A DNA stretch of 64,000 nt from Acheta domesticus (taxonomy: Eukaryota > Arthropoda > Insecta > Orthoptera > Gryllidae): NCBI GenBank assembly GCA_031308135.1, contig JAHLJT010009436.1, positions 157,699,976 through 157,763,975 on the forward strand, given 5' to 3'. The position numbers and the translations under genes are program-made. Of this stretch, positions 46,563-58,277 are shown in pieces. The notes beneath the pieces were generated by a model. The model was not told where the DNA came from. It ran no database searches and worked only from the letters and a program-made list of their open reading frames with translations. Within the stretch, counting starts at the first letter, position 1; each line of letters starts with the position of its first letter.

Positions 46563-47275
46563 TAAACTGATGGGCGAGAAGGGAGAGGGAAAAGGAGAGA
46601 GGGAGGATGGGAGGGAAGGATGGAATGAAGGAGCGGAAGGAGGGAGAAAGCGAGGAAAGGAGGTAGGGAAGGAGTGAGGTAGAGAAGGAAGGTGGGAGGA
46701 AAGGAGGGAGGGAGGAAAGGAGGGAGGGAGGAAAGGAGGGAGGGAGGGAAGGAGGGAGGGAGGGAGGGAAGGAGGGAGGGAGGAAAGGAGAGAGGGAGGA
46801 AAAGAAAGGGGGAGGAAAGGAGGGAGGGAGGAAAGGAGGGAGGGAGGAAAGGAGGGAGGGAGGAAAGGAGGGAGGGAGGAAAGGAGGGAGGGAGGAAAGG
46901 AGGGAGGGAGGAAAGGAGGAAGGGAGGAAATGAGGGAGGGGGGGAAGGAGGGAGGGAGGGAAGGTGGGAGGGAATAATTGAATGAGAGAGGGAAGCAGGG
47001 AGATACGGAAGGAGTAAGGGAGGGAGAAAAGGAAGGAAGGAGGGATGAAACGTTGGTTGGTCGTATGTTTGGTTGGTTGATTGTTTGGTTTGTGGAAGAG
47101 GGTGGGAGAGGTGAGGGGAGGAGGGAAGGATGGAATGAGGGAGGAAGGGTGGGTGGGTGGGTGGTTGTGAGGGAGGAAGTATGGCAGAGAGATAGGGTGG
47201 ATGGTGAGTGAGTGGTAGCGTTAGTAAGTGGGAAGGTGGGAGGGAAGGAAGGAAGGAAGGAAGGAAGGGTGGGGG
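46563..47275 (+). repeat. Purine tract of about 0.7 kb with a 16-bp unit
   Basis: Almost pure A/G on the plus strand to about 47040. The core (about 46690-46925) is built from a GGAAAGGAGGGAGGGA-like 16-bp unit. GGTTGG and GGGTGG variants at 47050-47165 and GGAA repeats near 47240-47265 follow. Such tracts can form triplex (H-DNA) structures. Open frames are Ser/Pro/Leu-rich on one strand and Gly/Lys/Arg/Glu-rich on the other and are not genes. Confidence 0.9.
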
Positions 47276-47500
47276 CGGAGCGCGTGCAAGGCGGTGCGTG
47301 CAGCCACGCGTCCTCCGGGTGACCTCCGCGGAGCGCCTCACAAAAAGCCACGCGCGGCGCTTTCCTCGCGTCTCCCCTCCCCTCCCCTCCCCCCCCCCAC
47401 CCGCCCAGCGCCGCCCGCCCGCCCCGTCTGCGCGGCGCTCGGAAGCCTCATTCACAGCGGAAGCCACGGGCGCCGCGCCCTGACTGGAGACGGAGGGCCC
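47276..47500. other. GC-rich island
   Basis: CpG-rich with C runs at about 47377-47400. No supported gene. Confidence 0.5.
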
Positions 47501-48774
47501 TTCATCCAAGCGATGTCACCAAAGGGCAAATACAAATGCTTCATTCTGACGTTGGTGATAATGATGTTTTACAAGAAATCGGCACTAAAAGAATTGAAAG
47601 TGATGAGTTGAAAATATGTACTGATGACATCATTTTTAAATACTTTTTCACTTCGTTCCCCTCAGCAGTTATATTTCATCACCATTTACTTACCGACATT
47701 GTTAGTACATAAAATATGGTAAGTCGTTGCGACAACACAGCTATACTTTTTACTTTTTATTTTCTAATATGAACATAAATGATCACCTGTAAGCTGTTGC
47801 TCTGCGTTATTCTCTAATGCTAATATAAGATCATTCTCAATTAGTTCGGAAAATTCCTACGCAAAATCTTCTACAACTAGATTTGATTCCCCTGAGTTGC
47901 TTAACACTTCCATATTTTTGACCCCTATTTTAAGATTTTAAAACTTCACAAACTGTCTGATTTTGTTCTGAAGGCGCATATTTATAAGCATTAAAATGTT
48001 ACTATTTTGTATGTTTATGTATAAAAGTTGTAAGTCACATTAAATTGAACATGGATTTTTTGCACGCTTAGGAAAAATATTGTTGAGTATTTGCAGTTCT
48101 TCTTTCTTACGTATTCACTTCATGAACTTCAAATTTAATATTTCAAGGCAAGTTGCAAATTCTTTATACAAAATACACATGAAATACTTCACATTTCACA
48201 ATAACTGAAATACTTCAGAATTTACAACACATTCTGCCGAGCGATATTCATTTAATTTTTGCTTGTTTGTCAAAAATAAGTGTTGCCATTCTCATGGAAG
48301 AAAATTATGGTGTCGTGGACTGAAAATAACCGCGGAATAAAGGGTTTAATCAACCTACATAGATCTATTTAGGTGGTGTTGGTTTAATTCCCGTCATACT
48401 CACAAACATTGCAGCGTCAAAACACGAAAAAACACTTTTTTGGCAATTTTTTGGAATCTTAAGGACGGATCGAAAAACAAATTATCAGTTCCCCATCAAA
48501 AGACCGAGACGCGTTCAATGACACCTCATATGTCTCGATTAGTGCACGGGAAGTGGTCTAGCTGTGAGTGACGGAACTGATGCACACGCATGGTAGAGGA
48601 GTTTACTCGAATAATATTTAGGGATATACAAAGAAGAACCCCAAAAGAAGGTGTAGTTGTGGCGCTTACTCAGAATTGCAGTCTTGGATGTCAACTATAC
48701 GGGCTACAACGTGTGGAATCATGGCAATAAAACTCGTATGACCGTTTATTGTAATTAATAAGGTGCACAAAGAT
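47501..48774. other. AT-rich DNA, no gene seen
   Basis: No open frame of note and no recognised repeat. 48415-48480 weakly resembles the AT-rich family near 52300-52340. Confidence 0.45.
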
Positions 48775-48779
48775 TCTAA

Positions 48780-49476
48780 GGGGTCGTCCATTAGTTACGT
48801 AACTCTAATGGGAGAGGGAGGGGATCTGAGGGAGAGTTACGTTGCGTTACAGAGGGGTAGGGGGTATTAGTTAAGTGTTACGTAAAATTGATATTTATTT
48901 TTTACATTTTTCAACAGTTGCTAAAATAATTATTTTTACGAGGCCAGTACTAAAACATTAAATTTTAAGTATTTAATTTACTTTAAAACACAAACTTAAG
49001 TTATTAGTTGTAAATTGCAACAGTAATTGGAAATATTTTTTAACTTTTCTAAATCCGGAAGATTACGAAGAAAATATTGAAACTGGTATGAAGAGTATTC
49101 TAGAATTTATTTAAATTGGCGCTATAGACTCTCGCTCTTGCATCACCCACGATGGCGTGTGCACAGCTGATTAACCATTTCTCTCCCAAGCAATCTTCTT
49201 TCACTCACAACTTGCCCTAATCTTATTGTTAGGTGCAGCCAGCATCACCAACTAATTTCTACTTTAACTATCATTAATTTTAATATTCAACACAAGTAAA
49301 TAAATACTAATTGTTTTTATAGTGCTATATTTTGTTTCACTTGTTGCCTTTAAAAGGGGGTGTCCTAAGCGTTTCTTAATTAATTAGGGGGGTCAAGCGC
49401 GTGTTACGTGTGCGTTACAAGGGGGAGAGGGGTATTGAAAATACTTGAAATTTGCTTTACGTAATTTCTGGACGCC
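48780..49476. mobile_element. MITE with TTACGTAA-containing inverted ends
   Basis: Left end GGTCGTCCATTAGTTACGTAA and right end (reverse-complemented) GGCGTCCAGAAATTACGTAA match apart from three substitutions and one gap. TCTAA occurs at 48775-48779 and 49477-49481, a candidate 5-bp target duplication. Subterminal GTTACG...GCGTTACA and AGGGGTA motifs recur near both ends. The roughly 700-bp interior is AT-rich without an ORF. Similar GTCCAT..ATTACGTAA ends are, to my knowledge, common in arthropod genomes; the superfamily is not assigned. Confidence 0.65.
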
Positions 49477-49481
49477 TCTAA

Positions 49482-50938
49482 AAAGAATTTTCTAGATATT
49501 AAATCTACACAATGCTATAAAAATATTTAAAAAAATATTTTTTCAAACTTATTGACAACTAAAACACAAAAGCACAGTTACACCAATCATGATAATGTCG
49601 TTGAATGAAAACACACAATACATAATTCTGCCAAAATTAAACGAATCCGATATTTGCTAAACAAAGAACAACGCAACTAGGCAACACAATCATTAGGCCA
49701 TTGACGACATGCAGAACTCGCCCCGCGCGCCAAAGAAGAGGCCCCAGGCGGGGGGGGGCGGCGTGGGTCGCCGTTGGCGCAAGTGACAAATTCAACGCGT
49801 CCATTCGATCGAACGGACTCTAAAGGTGGCCGAGGGAGCGGCATCGCACACACACCTCGTAAAACTGTGACCCGCCGCGATACGCCTGTTATATCGACTG
49901 AAAGGGAACCGGTTCTCGCGTCAATACGACGGATCCTCGCAGAAGGAGAAGCAGCGCCGTCATGAGAGGGGGAGGCGGCACCGGAGGACGTGAGAGAGCG
50001 TCCGCCACGACAAAGGAGATCGCTCGGCGAACCGTCGTTGGCGACTTACTCTCGCCACCCGCCGGGGATTACGGTTGCCAAGCACAGATTCCGACATTCT
50101 GTAATATTAGATAAGTGCATACAATTGGCAATTCCAAAATACTGAGTAGAGGCTTATTACAAGCGGTTTTTAGATTAAATTTACAATGTGTAAGCTTGCT
50201 TAGAATCTCCACATGGGTTTGTACCTGTTAACATACCAGTAAAGTTATGAGTAAAGGGCAGATTTTGATGACCTAAAATAATGCCAAAAACGATCAATAA
50301 AATGCTCTTAAAATCTTTTAAAAATGCCCTGGAAACAAGGAAAAATGACGTGAAACATTTTATCAAAACCACTTCAGATGAACAACCCAACCTGTTGGAT
50401 ATGTTACAGATATAATCCAGGCTTCTTCCTTTTGTATAAATAAACTCAGTTTGCAAACTTTTTGTTTGGACTGTTCTTTAAAAGGTTCTCTGTCTTTATC
50501 GCGAAATCGGTCGAACTGACAATTCAGCCGATAGGCCTCACGGAAACCTTAGATTAGACAGTACTCACAACGACGTTACAATATACGAGCGAAGAAATTG
50601 AATAGGCCACTCAGGAATTCTGTAGTGAATATTTGTTGTATCTTATACATGTTGTTTGAAGTAAGAACCATTTGAAATGTTATTAAATTCGATGAAATCA
50701 CCACAAAATGAATTAAAAATGACGTAAAAAACTAAAAAGTGATTTATTATTCGAAATGGACAAAAAAACGCAACAAAAAAAAGACATACAAAAATGGGTC
50801 ATTTCGTTTTGTCATAACATAAAATGAATTTCTATACCAAACGGTATTGTTCTAAACCGAAGAAAAAGAAAATGATATGTCATTAAAATACGCCCCCTAG
50901 TTATGAGTATTACCCTATTACTGCTGGGGCCAAAAGTT
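49482..50938. other. No gene recognised
   Basis: GC-rich island at 49720-50070, otherwise AT-rich. AAAATGAC-type motifs at 50268-50355 and 50690-50800 resemble those at 43.3-43.8 kb. Confidence 0.45.
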
Positions 50939-52440
50939 AACTAGTGGTGTTACAGAATGGCACAGACTTTCCCGTATTAGTTTTCTTTTTCGTTTGGTCT
51001 CGGTTAGCTATTCAGGCTCGCCACTACTCTTGACAGCTGCCATCTATTGCCGACCAAAGAACATTTTTTGGACATTTTATTAATTTTTGGGTGTCCTAAT
51101 AATAGAACAGAAATATTACTTTAAGAATATTTAAAAAACAGTAAAACCTTCTTCCAAATGGCAATTTTCATTGAAAAATTTGGAGCCTTTTTCAAGAAAA
51201 TGGAGTTTAAGCGCTACTGTAAATGCGAAATTTGAAGCTCTTTTTCACCGAAACTTTTTGAGTTTTCGAAAACCTTCATTTGAAGTAATTTCGAACTGTT
51301 ACACTTACAAATTCAATAGTGGTTACAAATTGCTGGAAATGTGCATATTAACGGTATGAGAGAACTATAAAAAAAATACATTTGTGTAATTTTTGAAAAA
51401 ACGAAAAAATATCTCAAATTCAACTTAACGCCATATTAAAGAGTGCTATTAGCATTATCCGTTCGAAAAGTTTAAAGAAAAAATTTATAGCCATTTATGA
51501 GAAAATGGCGCTTCTGAAAATTCGGAAATTTGAGCTAGTTTTAACAAAAAACGGTTGAGTTTTCGAGAAACTTAACTTGATATTATTTAAAGCACATGTA
51601 CTCATTAACATAATAATGTGAACAAAATGCCGTTAATGTAAATATTAACGACGTGAGAGACAAGACAAAAAATTATATTTTTGTAGTTTTTGAAAAAGCG
51701 AAAGAAAAGAGCAATATGGCGTTTATGTCACCTCATAGAGTACATTTAGTACTATACATACGAAAAGTGTAAAGAAAATATTTTAAGCCGTTTTTGAGAA
51801 AATCCTGTTTTTGTAAATTTTTAAAATTGCTAATATTTGGCGCAATATTGCAGGAAAATTAATGAAATTAAAAAAATGTACATGATCGTAATAAAAGAAC
51901 TTACTTTGGGGAACAAATTTTATTTGAAGGAAGAATGTCTATCTTCAATATTGTAATTGTAGAAGGACGCCGAAAAAATTTCAAACTTTTGCAATTTTCG
52001 AAAAATCAGAGTTTACCGTGAAAATTGAACCTGTGCCACCTTAATAAACGTATTTCGCTCTTTTCTTACAATAAATTTAAATAAAAAGTTTTGAGTCGTT
52101 TTTGAGAAAATTTTGAAAATGTCCGGGGCCTCATGTACAGTATCCCTAAATTTTAAAGAAAGGTTTTCAAAATCGCGGCCCCTTGAGTGGAAGCAGATTG
52201 ACCACGGAAATTCCATTTTGGAAGAAATCGCACGTACGGTTTAAGCATTAGTGTTCACAGGCTAAAGGATAGGCTGACGGACAGACGGACAGATGGACGT
52301 TTAAAAAAAAACACTTTTTTGGTATCAAGGACCCCAAAACGTGTATTTCCGTTAAAATCTCCAAATCGATTTTCTACAGCATTACATAACTTTCCCAATT
52401 CTACGTATATTTCTCCGTATACGTTTACGGGAGAGTAATA
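50939..52440 (+). repeat. AT-rich interspersed repeat family, longest copy (about 1.5 kb)
   Basis: Starts AACTAGTGGTGTTACAGAAT. The first 350 bp match 20212-20711 (inverted half) and 33480-33812. Internally there are repeated sub-blocks of the form GAAAATGG..TTTCGAAAA and CGAAAAGT.TAAAGAAAA at about 51190, 51480 and 51765, spaced near 290 bp. The 3' part matches 884-951 and has GACGGACAGACGGACAGA, ACCCCAAAACGTGTATTTCC and CTCCGTATACG near the end. No protein is recognisable. Confidence 0.65.
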
Positions 52441-52559
52441 AATTAATTTAAAAACATATTTTAGAACATTTTATTTCGAGGCAGTTCTTTGAACCTCGTT
52501 CTTATCTTTCCGGTTCTTTACCTTTGCTCTTGAGCGTTTTATTTTCACTTCAACATCTT

Positions 52560-52995
<436 letters not shown>

Positions 52996-53339
52996 CTCTT
53001 TCTTGATATAAATATATATACTGATATAAATTATTTTAAATACTGGTAAAATTAAAATATAAGCCTCTGAATGTTCAAAGAATCAACAAAAATGTTGATA
53101 TATGGGTTTACTTCGTCTAGCCTACCTGTATTCCCGGAGGAAGAGGGCGAGAAAAGTTAGAAGTCAATGAAGTCTATGGTCTACGTATTATTGGAGCTGT
53201 TTCAGTCAGTGAGTTTAAAAGTGCAAACTGTACCCATGTTATAAAACCAGAAAGATACTAACCATATTTAATACACTTGTGTTTGCCTCAAAACCAGTTC
53301 ACTCCATTTGCGAAAATTTTGCAAGAGAAACAAAACCCT

Positions 53340-53515
53340 CCTTGCCTGCGCTCTAACCTTCGACGAAGACAACAGCAAAGCAAATGACGGCAAAGAAGAC
53401 GAAGACGATGCGAAGAAAATGATGACGGGGAAGACGACGAAGGCGACGGCAAAAAAGACGAAGGCGACGACGGCGAAGAAGACGGAAACGACGGGAAAGC
53501 CAATAACACGTAGTC
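53340..53515 (+). repeat. GACGAA/GAAGAC-type hexanucleotide-like repeat
   Basis: Degenerate repeat of GACGAAG, GAAGACG and GCGACGG words. It supports a 74-codon frame (53308-53532) rich in Lys, Thr, Ala and Asp, judged low-complexity rather than a gene. Confidence 0.7.
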
Positions 53516-53561
53516 GAAAAAACACTGTTTAGAGGATCTGTTACAGATCTCTTGTGAGCCA

Positions 53562-53613
53562 GTTAAATCTCTAATTGTGAATACGAATACCAAATTGAAC
53601 TTAACGCCATATT
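53562..53613. other. Patchwork junction copied from nearby sequences
   Basis: 53562-53592 matches the cox1 NUMT at about 52727-52756 (AATCTCTAATTGTGAATACG and onward). 53591-53613 matches the AT-rich family at about 51416-51438 (AACTTAACGCCATATTAAA). The next base starts the 153-bp duplication. Typical of filler DNA at a repair junction. Confidence 0.75.
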
Positions 53614-53766
53614 AAAACAGTCACCACCTCACGTCACCTGTTGCACGCGTTTGACGAAAGGAACCAGGGCGCAAAGAGAGCACAGGAATGCAAAGTTGCA
53701 GGAATAGCGAGTGCCCGCACAAAAAAAAAATGCTCTACTTGAAAATAACGTGGAAAACTTTCTCTC
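53614..53766 (+). repeat. 153-bp direct duplication, copy 1
   Basis: Nearly identical to 55758-55911: AAAACAGTCACCACCTCACG through GTGGAAAACTTTCTCTC, with about ten differences including an expanded A run (53721-53730). Confidence 0.92.
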
Positions 53767-54015
53767 CAGCCTTGAGTCCGGATCTCACCCCCAGAGATTT
53801 TCATTTTTTCTTACACCTCAAGAAATTCCTGTCAGGTCAACATTGCACTATCCCAGTGACAGAGTTGCAGGTGGATGTTGAACATTGGTACATACCTCAG
53901 ACGGCACGACGTACGACCAAGGGTTACAAATGTTGCTCCCATAGTACGACAAACGTCGCAATACAGGTGGAGATATGGAAACATAGTGGACCAGATTATG
54001 TGAAAAAACATGCTA
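53767..54015 (+). pseudogene. mariner-type transposase C-terminal remnant
   Basis: In the frame at 53688-54029: LSPDLTPRDFHFFLHLKKFL, then VTELQVDVEHW, and after poorly matching sequence GPDYVKK at the end. SPDL..DFHLF..LK is the block around the third catalytic Asp of mariner transposases, and a GDYVEK-like C-terminus is typical. No N-terminal part or terminal repeat is seen; this is a different copy from the element at 30149-30855. Confidence 0.65.
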
Positions 54016-54017
54016 CA

Positions 54018-54536
54018 TTGATTGATTAGTGATTCCGGTTACGTCAATGGCTCAGGACATTAGCCTTGTAATGATACCGCAAGTTTTTACCACGTGAGGT
54101 GATGGTGATCTTCCCCCTGGATGGCAAGATCTGGCGCCGAGCACGACGGATTGCAGGGTTTTCCTCAACCAGGCATCTCCCGCTAGCGGGGAACAGCCCC
54201 AGCCGGAAAAGGTCTATGCTCCTGACATGTGTGGTAGTGTAGTGCTTGCAAGTGTGTATAAGTAAGAGGTACAGGTCAAGGAAGGAGAAGGAAAGATTGC
54301 GCGCTGTTCGTGACCCTTTTCTTAGGTACTGCTCCAGCATTCGCCTAGTGTTGATCCGAGAAACCACGGGAAACTACCGATCAGAGCCGCCGGCCACTAG
54401 AACTCTCCTGCAGAGAGCGGCTGGACACGATCGAGCTATGTAACTGCAGTCGACGACCCTGCCATCATCGGGACTCGCACTCCAGGACCTCCCGGACAGA
54501 GGCGCTGCAGTCACATCAATTAACGTCTTGAGCCAA
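54018..54536 (-). mobile_element. SINE-A copy, full length
   Basis: 3' end at left with GATTGATTAG then TGATTCCGG. The body has CTCAACCAGGCATCTCCCGC, GTGTGGTAGTGTAGTGC and GTACTGCTCCAGCATTCGCC. The tRNA-like head lies at right (GGGACTCGCACTCCAGGACC, CTGCAGTCACATCAATT). About 520 bp. Confidence 0.82.
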
Positions 54537-55757
54537 TTCAGCCGATAACATGGCTCCATTTTCTATATTTCTTGAAAGAATAAAGTGAAATACACTTGTA
54601 GATATGACATTTATTGTTAAATCTGAAACTGAAAAGTGAAAATGTTCGAAATATTTTGTTTCTTCTTGTACATTTTTGAAGATGGAGTTTTTTCTATTAA
54701 ATTTATTCCCCACAATTAGTTATTTAATTAGTCATGAATGTATTTTCAAAACTTTCGAGGTTTTTGCATAATTGTGAGTCAATGGAGGAAATTTAAAAAA
54801 ATGCTTCGATTTTTTTCTATGTACTGTTTCTACGAGTAGTTCTAATTACAGTGGATAACATGAAATAAAAGTAATATTTACATGTGTGAAACACACTTGT
54901 GATTTGTTGTAATATATCTAACGTCGGTAATAGTCACGTTACGCGCATTTTCTGTACATTATTGCAGTTTTGAGTGCAAGCAAGTGCTTTAAATGATTTC
55001 TGAATTAGCTTAAATTAGGAATTAGGAAGAGCTCACTCACGTTCAGAAAAGCTCAATTTTTTCAAATCGGCTCCACAGGTTTCAGTGAAAATTTGCATAC
55101 AGAACCAGGTCTATGATGTCAAGGGGTACCATTGGCAAATATGTAAAATTTCAAGGCAGAGATGTCTACGCAAAGTTCGGAATGATCTTTACTGAAACTA
55201 AGGTGATCTTTACTGAAAATGTCCCGTGTGGAACAGTAGGAACCGCGACTGTCACTGGTAGGTCATTAAACTACTCAATACTAAAATAACTTCAAGGACT
55301 TGATGACACGAACGTCTCCAGTGTTTTCTCCGTCGCATGGTTGAGAACTCTCCTTTCACGCAATCATCTTTCAATGCTTTTCACAGAGATTCAAATGACC
55401 TATTTGCTTTAATTCTTTTTCGCGCTTAAGCAATCTTTTATTGAATTGACTCAACAATGAAACGGTATGAGAAAATTAGTAATATTAATGAAACTGAGAA
55501 AGATTTAAGCACCTACTTGACTGTAGAGATTCAGCTCAGTCGCGCCATTAGTTCTGAAATGTTCTTCAAGAACAAGAAATGTTCTTGTTCGCTGGTGCAA
55601 CCATGAATGCGCAGGGAAAGTATCTCGGGGCTTTCAAAAGGATGCACGCATTAACGCTGTGAAGTGCGCATGAATGACAAGTGCTGCTCCCAGGTGCACA
55701 TATTTCATGCGCATTTACAAGGCGTACGCTAAACGTCTATTGTCTAGTTCAAAGCAC
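54537..55757. other. AT-rich DNA, no gene seen
   Basis: No recognised features. Confidence 0.45.
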
Positions 55758-55911
55758 AAAACAGTCACCACCTCACGTCACCTGTTGCACGCGTTTGACA
55801 AAAGGAACCAGGGCGCAAAGAGAGCACAGGAATGCAGAGTTGCAGGAATAGCGAGTGCCCGCACAAACAAAATGCTCTACTTGAAAAGAACGTGGAGCAC
55901 TGCTTTCTCTC
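55758..55911 (+). repeat. 153-bp direct duplication, copy 2
   Basis: Partner of 53614-53766. The surrounding frame (55674-55994) has no recognised motif, so this may be the donor or a shared unknown repeat. Confidence 0.92.
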
Positions 55912-58207
55912 GTGACCCAAAAAGTAGCATTTTCCTGGAGAAAATGGTAGGTAAACAATTTCGTCAAAGGCCAAAGAAATGTAACGTAATGTAATGAATT
56001 ATTCAAATATTTCTGCTTGTTTTTAACGAAAAGTCAGAGAAGAATGAAACCAAGCACTAAAAATAAATCGTGAAAAAATATCCTAAGCAAACAAATTGGT
56101 CATTGTTTACTGCATTACCTAAAAAAATAAATTATTTAGATTTTACACAACCTACACATTCATTGCATTTGTGAAATAGACGTATTTTTTTTTAAAAAAG
56201 GGGGTTTATTTTCTTTGACTTTTGTTCGTAATTGTATTTTTTGTTATGTAGGAGATAGAAAAATATATTATGCTATGCTGTGAATTACATTAATTTGAGC
56301 TAAATGCTTAATATTTCAGATCAAGTCAGTTAGAACAATTGCATTTTTTGAAAAAAGAGAGTTATAAGTAAATTATAAATTCTCAGTGTCTTGAATTTAA
56401 AATACGTTAGAGTTTATTGTGTATATTGCCTTATTGTGCACAGATTGTTTGGTATATCACTTTTTATTCAAATCAACACCCTTCATTTGTTGTTATAGAA
56501 GCGAATGCTGAAAAGTGATGCATTTATCTCGCATCAATTTTTCAAGTTCGAATAAAAAGTAATTTAAATTCCATACATAAAACAGTAAAAAACAGCTAAT
56601 CGTCTTTAGGACCAAGTCGTTTCATAAAACGAAACCTAATAATTGTAAGAGTTTTTTCCACCGGCAGAATGTTTGTAATTATTAAGCAAGACACTAAAAG
56701 GACACAAACTCACGAAATGTTTAAAAATACTGTCAGTGACACTGCACAAAGTTAGTTTATGCTAACATGACGCTGCAATCTGAACTAACACCACTGTGAT
56801 TTCAAAGCTCTGGGACTTTTCAGCTCTTGCATAATGTTTGTGTTACTGAACACGACAAACTATATCCATGTATTCCGCCATTACGCTTGCAAGTGTGGAA
56901 AACTGAAAGGATAGTCTACCTAGAATACATTATTTTCGGAAATTTAATTATTTATAGGTTGGTCAAGTACAGTATTGACGAAAACGTTTCCTCTTTAAAT
57001 AAAAGATAAGAAAATGGACATGGCAGTGTATAACATCTACAACTTAAAGCACATTAAAATTATATCAACTGAAAGTTATTCTACTAAAGCCCATTAATTC
57101 GATTTATTACAAGAAGTAAACCATAATTAAATTTAGAAATCAGCATATCGATATTAATATATCTTTTACTACACAATTAATGTATCAAATCGACACTTGT
57201 TTCTCGACATCCTGAACTAAAGTTCTTATCTTTTTCCATGAAATTAGTAGAAATACCAAAAACACGCCACACTGAGATTTAAGGCATACGAATCATATCG
57301 TGTAAATTCTTCCCCAAAACGATCATTTCACAAGTGAACACATGGCACAGTTGATTCCGTGGTGATGAACATTTTAATGGGCGAATCTACTGTAATGTAG
57401 CGCCTTCGGTACTTCTGAGCTCACTGTGTGGACGACAGGCCAACAGCATCCAGCTGGCAAAAGCACTGCGTCAGCGAGCTGTCGCAATCAGGCGAAGCGA
57501 TGGCTCAGTGCTTTGCTAGTGGTGAATGCCTCGCCGACTCGCATCGCCCTCTCAACAATATTCCCCGTCGGACTCCCCCTTGACATTGCAGCTAGTCACT
57601 TTGGTTTTCAAATTTTCCACAATCATGTATGTAAAAGTGCTGTTTCTTAGGCGAAAGAATCACTGAAAATTTTTAATTGTTTGGTTATTAGCAACAATAA
57701 AAAGCAAGGGCACATTTGATAAGGAACTATTATTTAATATAGTTTTTTCAATCACTGTATAATTTTTTGTACCTTTTCGAACTACTTTACTAAATTCTCT
57801 CATTACATTTCCTAATTCTCTTATTTAATTATTTATTCTTGTTTAGGAGTCCTTCAACTAAGGTCATTGGGAGATATGGGTAAGAATCAAATAAAGAGAT
57901 TAATCCTGACGGAAAAATGGTACGATGAGAGAGAGGTGAAGGCGGACAGCGAGAAACACAAGTTCTCACTGAATGGCTTGGGAAGACGTTTGAGCTACCC
58001 TCAACGCCACCCCTGTAACTCATTAATAACGTGGCTAGGAACAGCAACTACAAGTGTTCTGCAGCAGCAAACACGCTGGTGGACAATACCACACAAAATG
58101 ATTTTTCAAAAAGTAACACGCACACTGTTCCAGAACAACAGATTAAATACGTTCATTGAAATTAATAAATTAAATATTTTAACAAATACATCTTCATTAA
58201 TACTGCA
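55912..58207. other. AT-rich DNA, no gene seen
   Basis: Frames at 57426-57650 and 57867-58211 are open for 74 and 114 codons but have no motif I recognise. Confidence 0.4.
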
Positions 58208-58277
58208 ATAACATAGTACAGTATTAATACGGTACGAAACATAGTACAGTATTAATACATAGTACAGTATACATACG
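58208..58277 (+). repeat. Short tandem repeat of ACATAGTACAGTATTAATAC
   Basis: Two exact copies (58211-58230, 58239-58258) and a third, diverged copy (58258-58277). Confidence 0.9.

Noticed and set aside
46535..47509. 324- and 266-codon Ser/Pro/Leu-rich frames
   Set aside because: Translations of the complement of the purine tract (GGGAGGGAGGAAAGGA-like units); low complexity only.
53308..53532. 74-codon Lys/Thr/Ala-rich protein resembling histone H1 tails
   Set aside because: Explained by the GACGAA/GAAGAC repeat; no globular domain.
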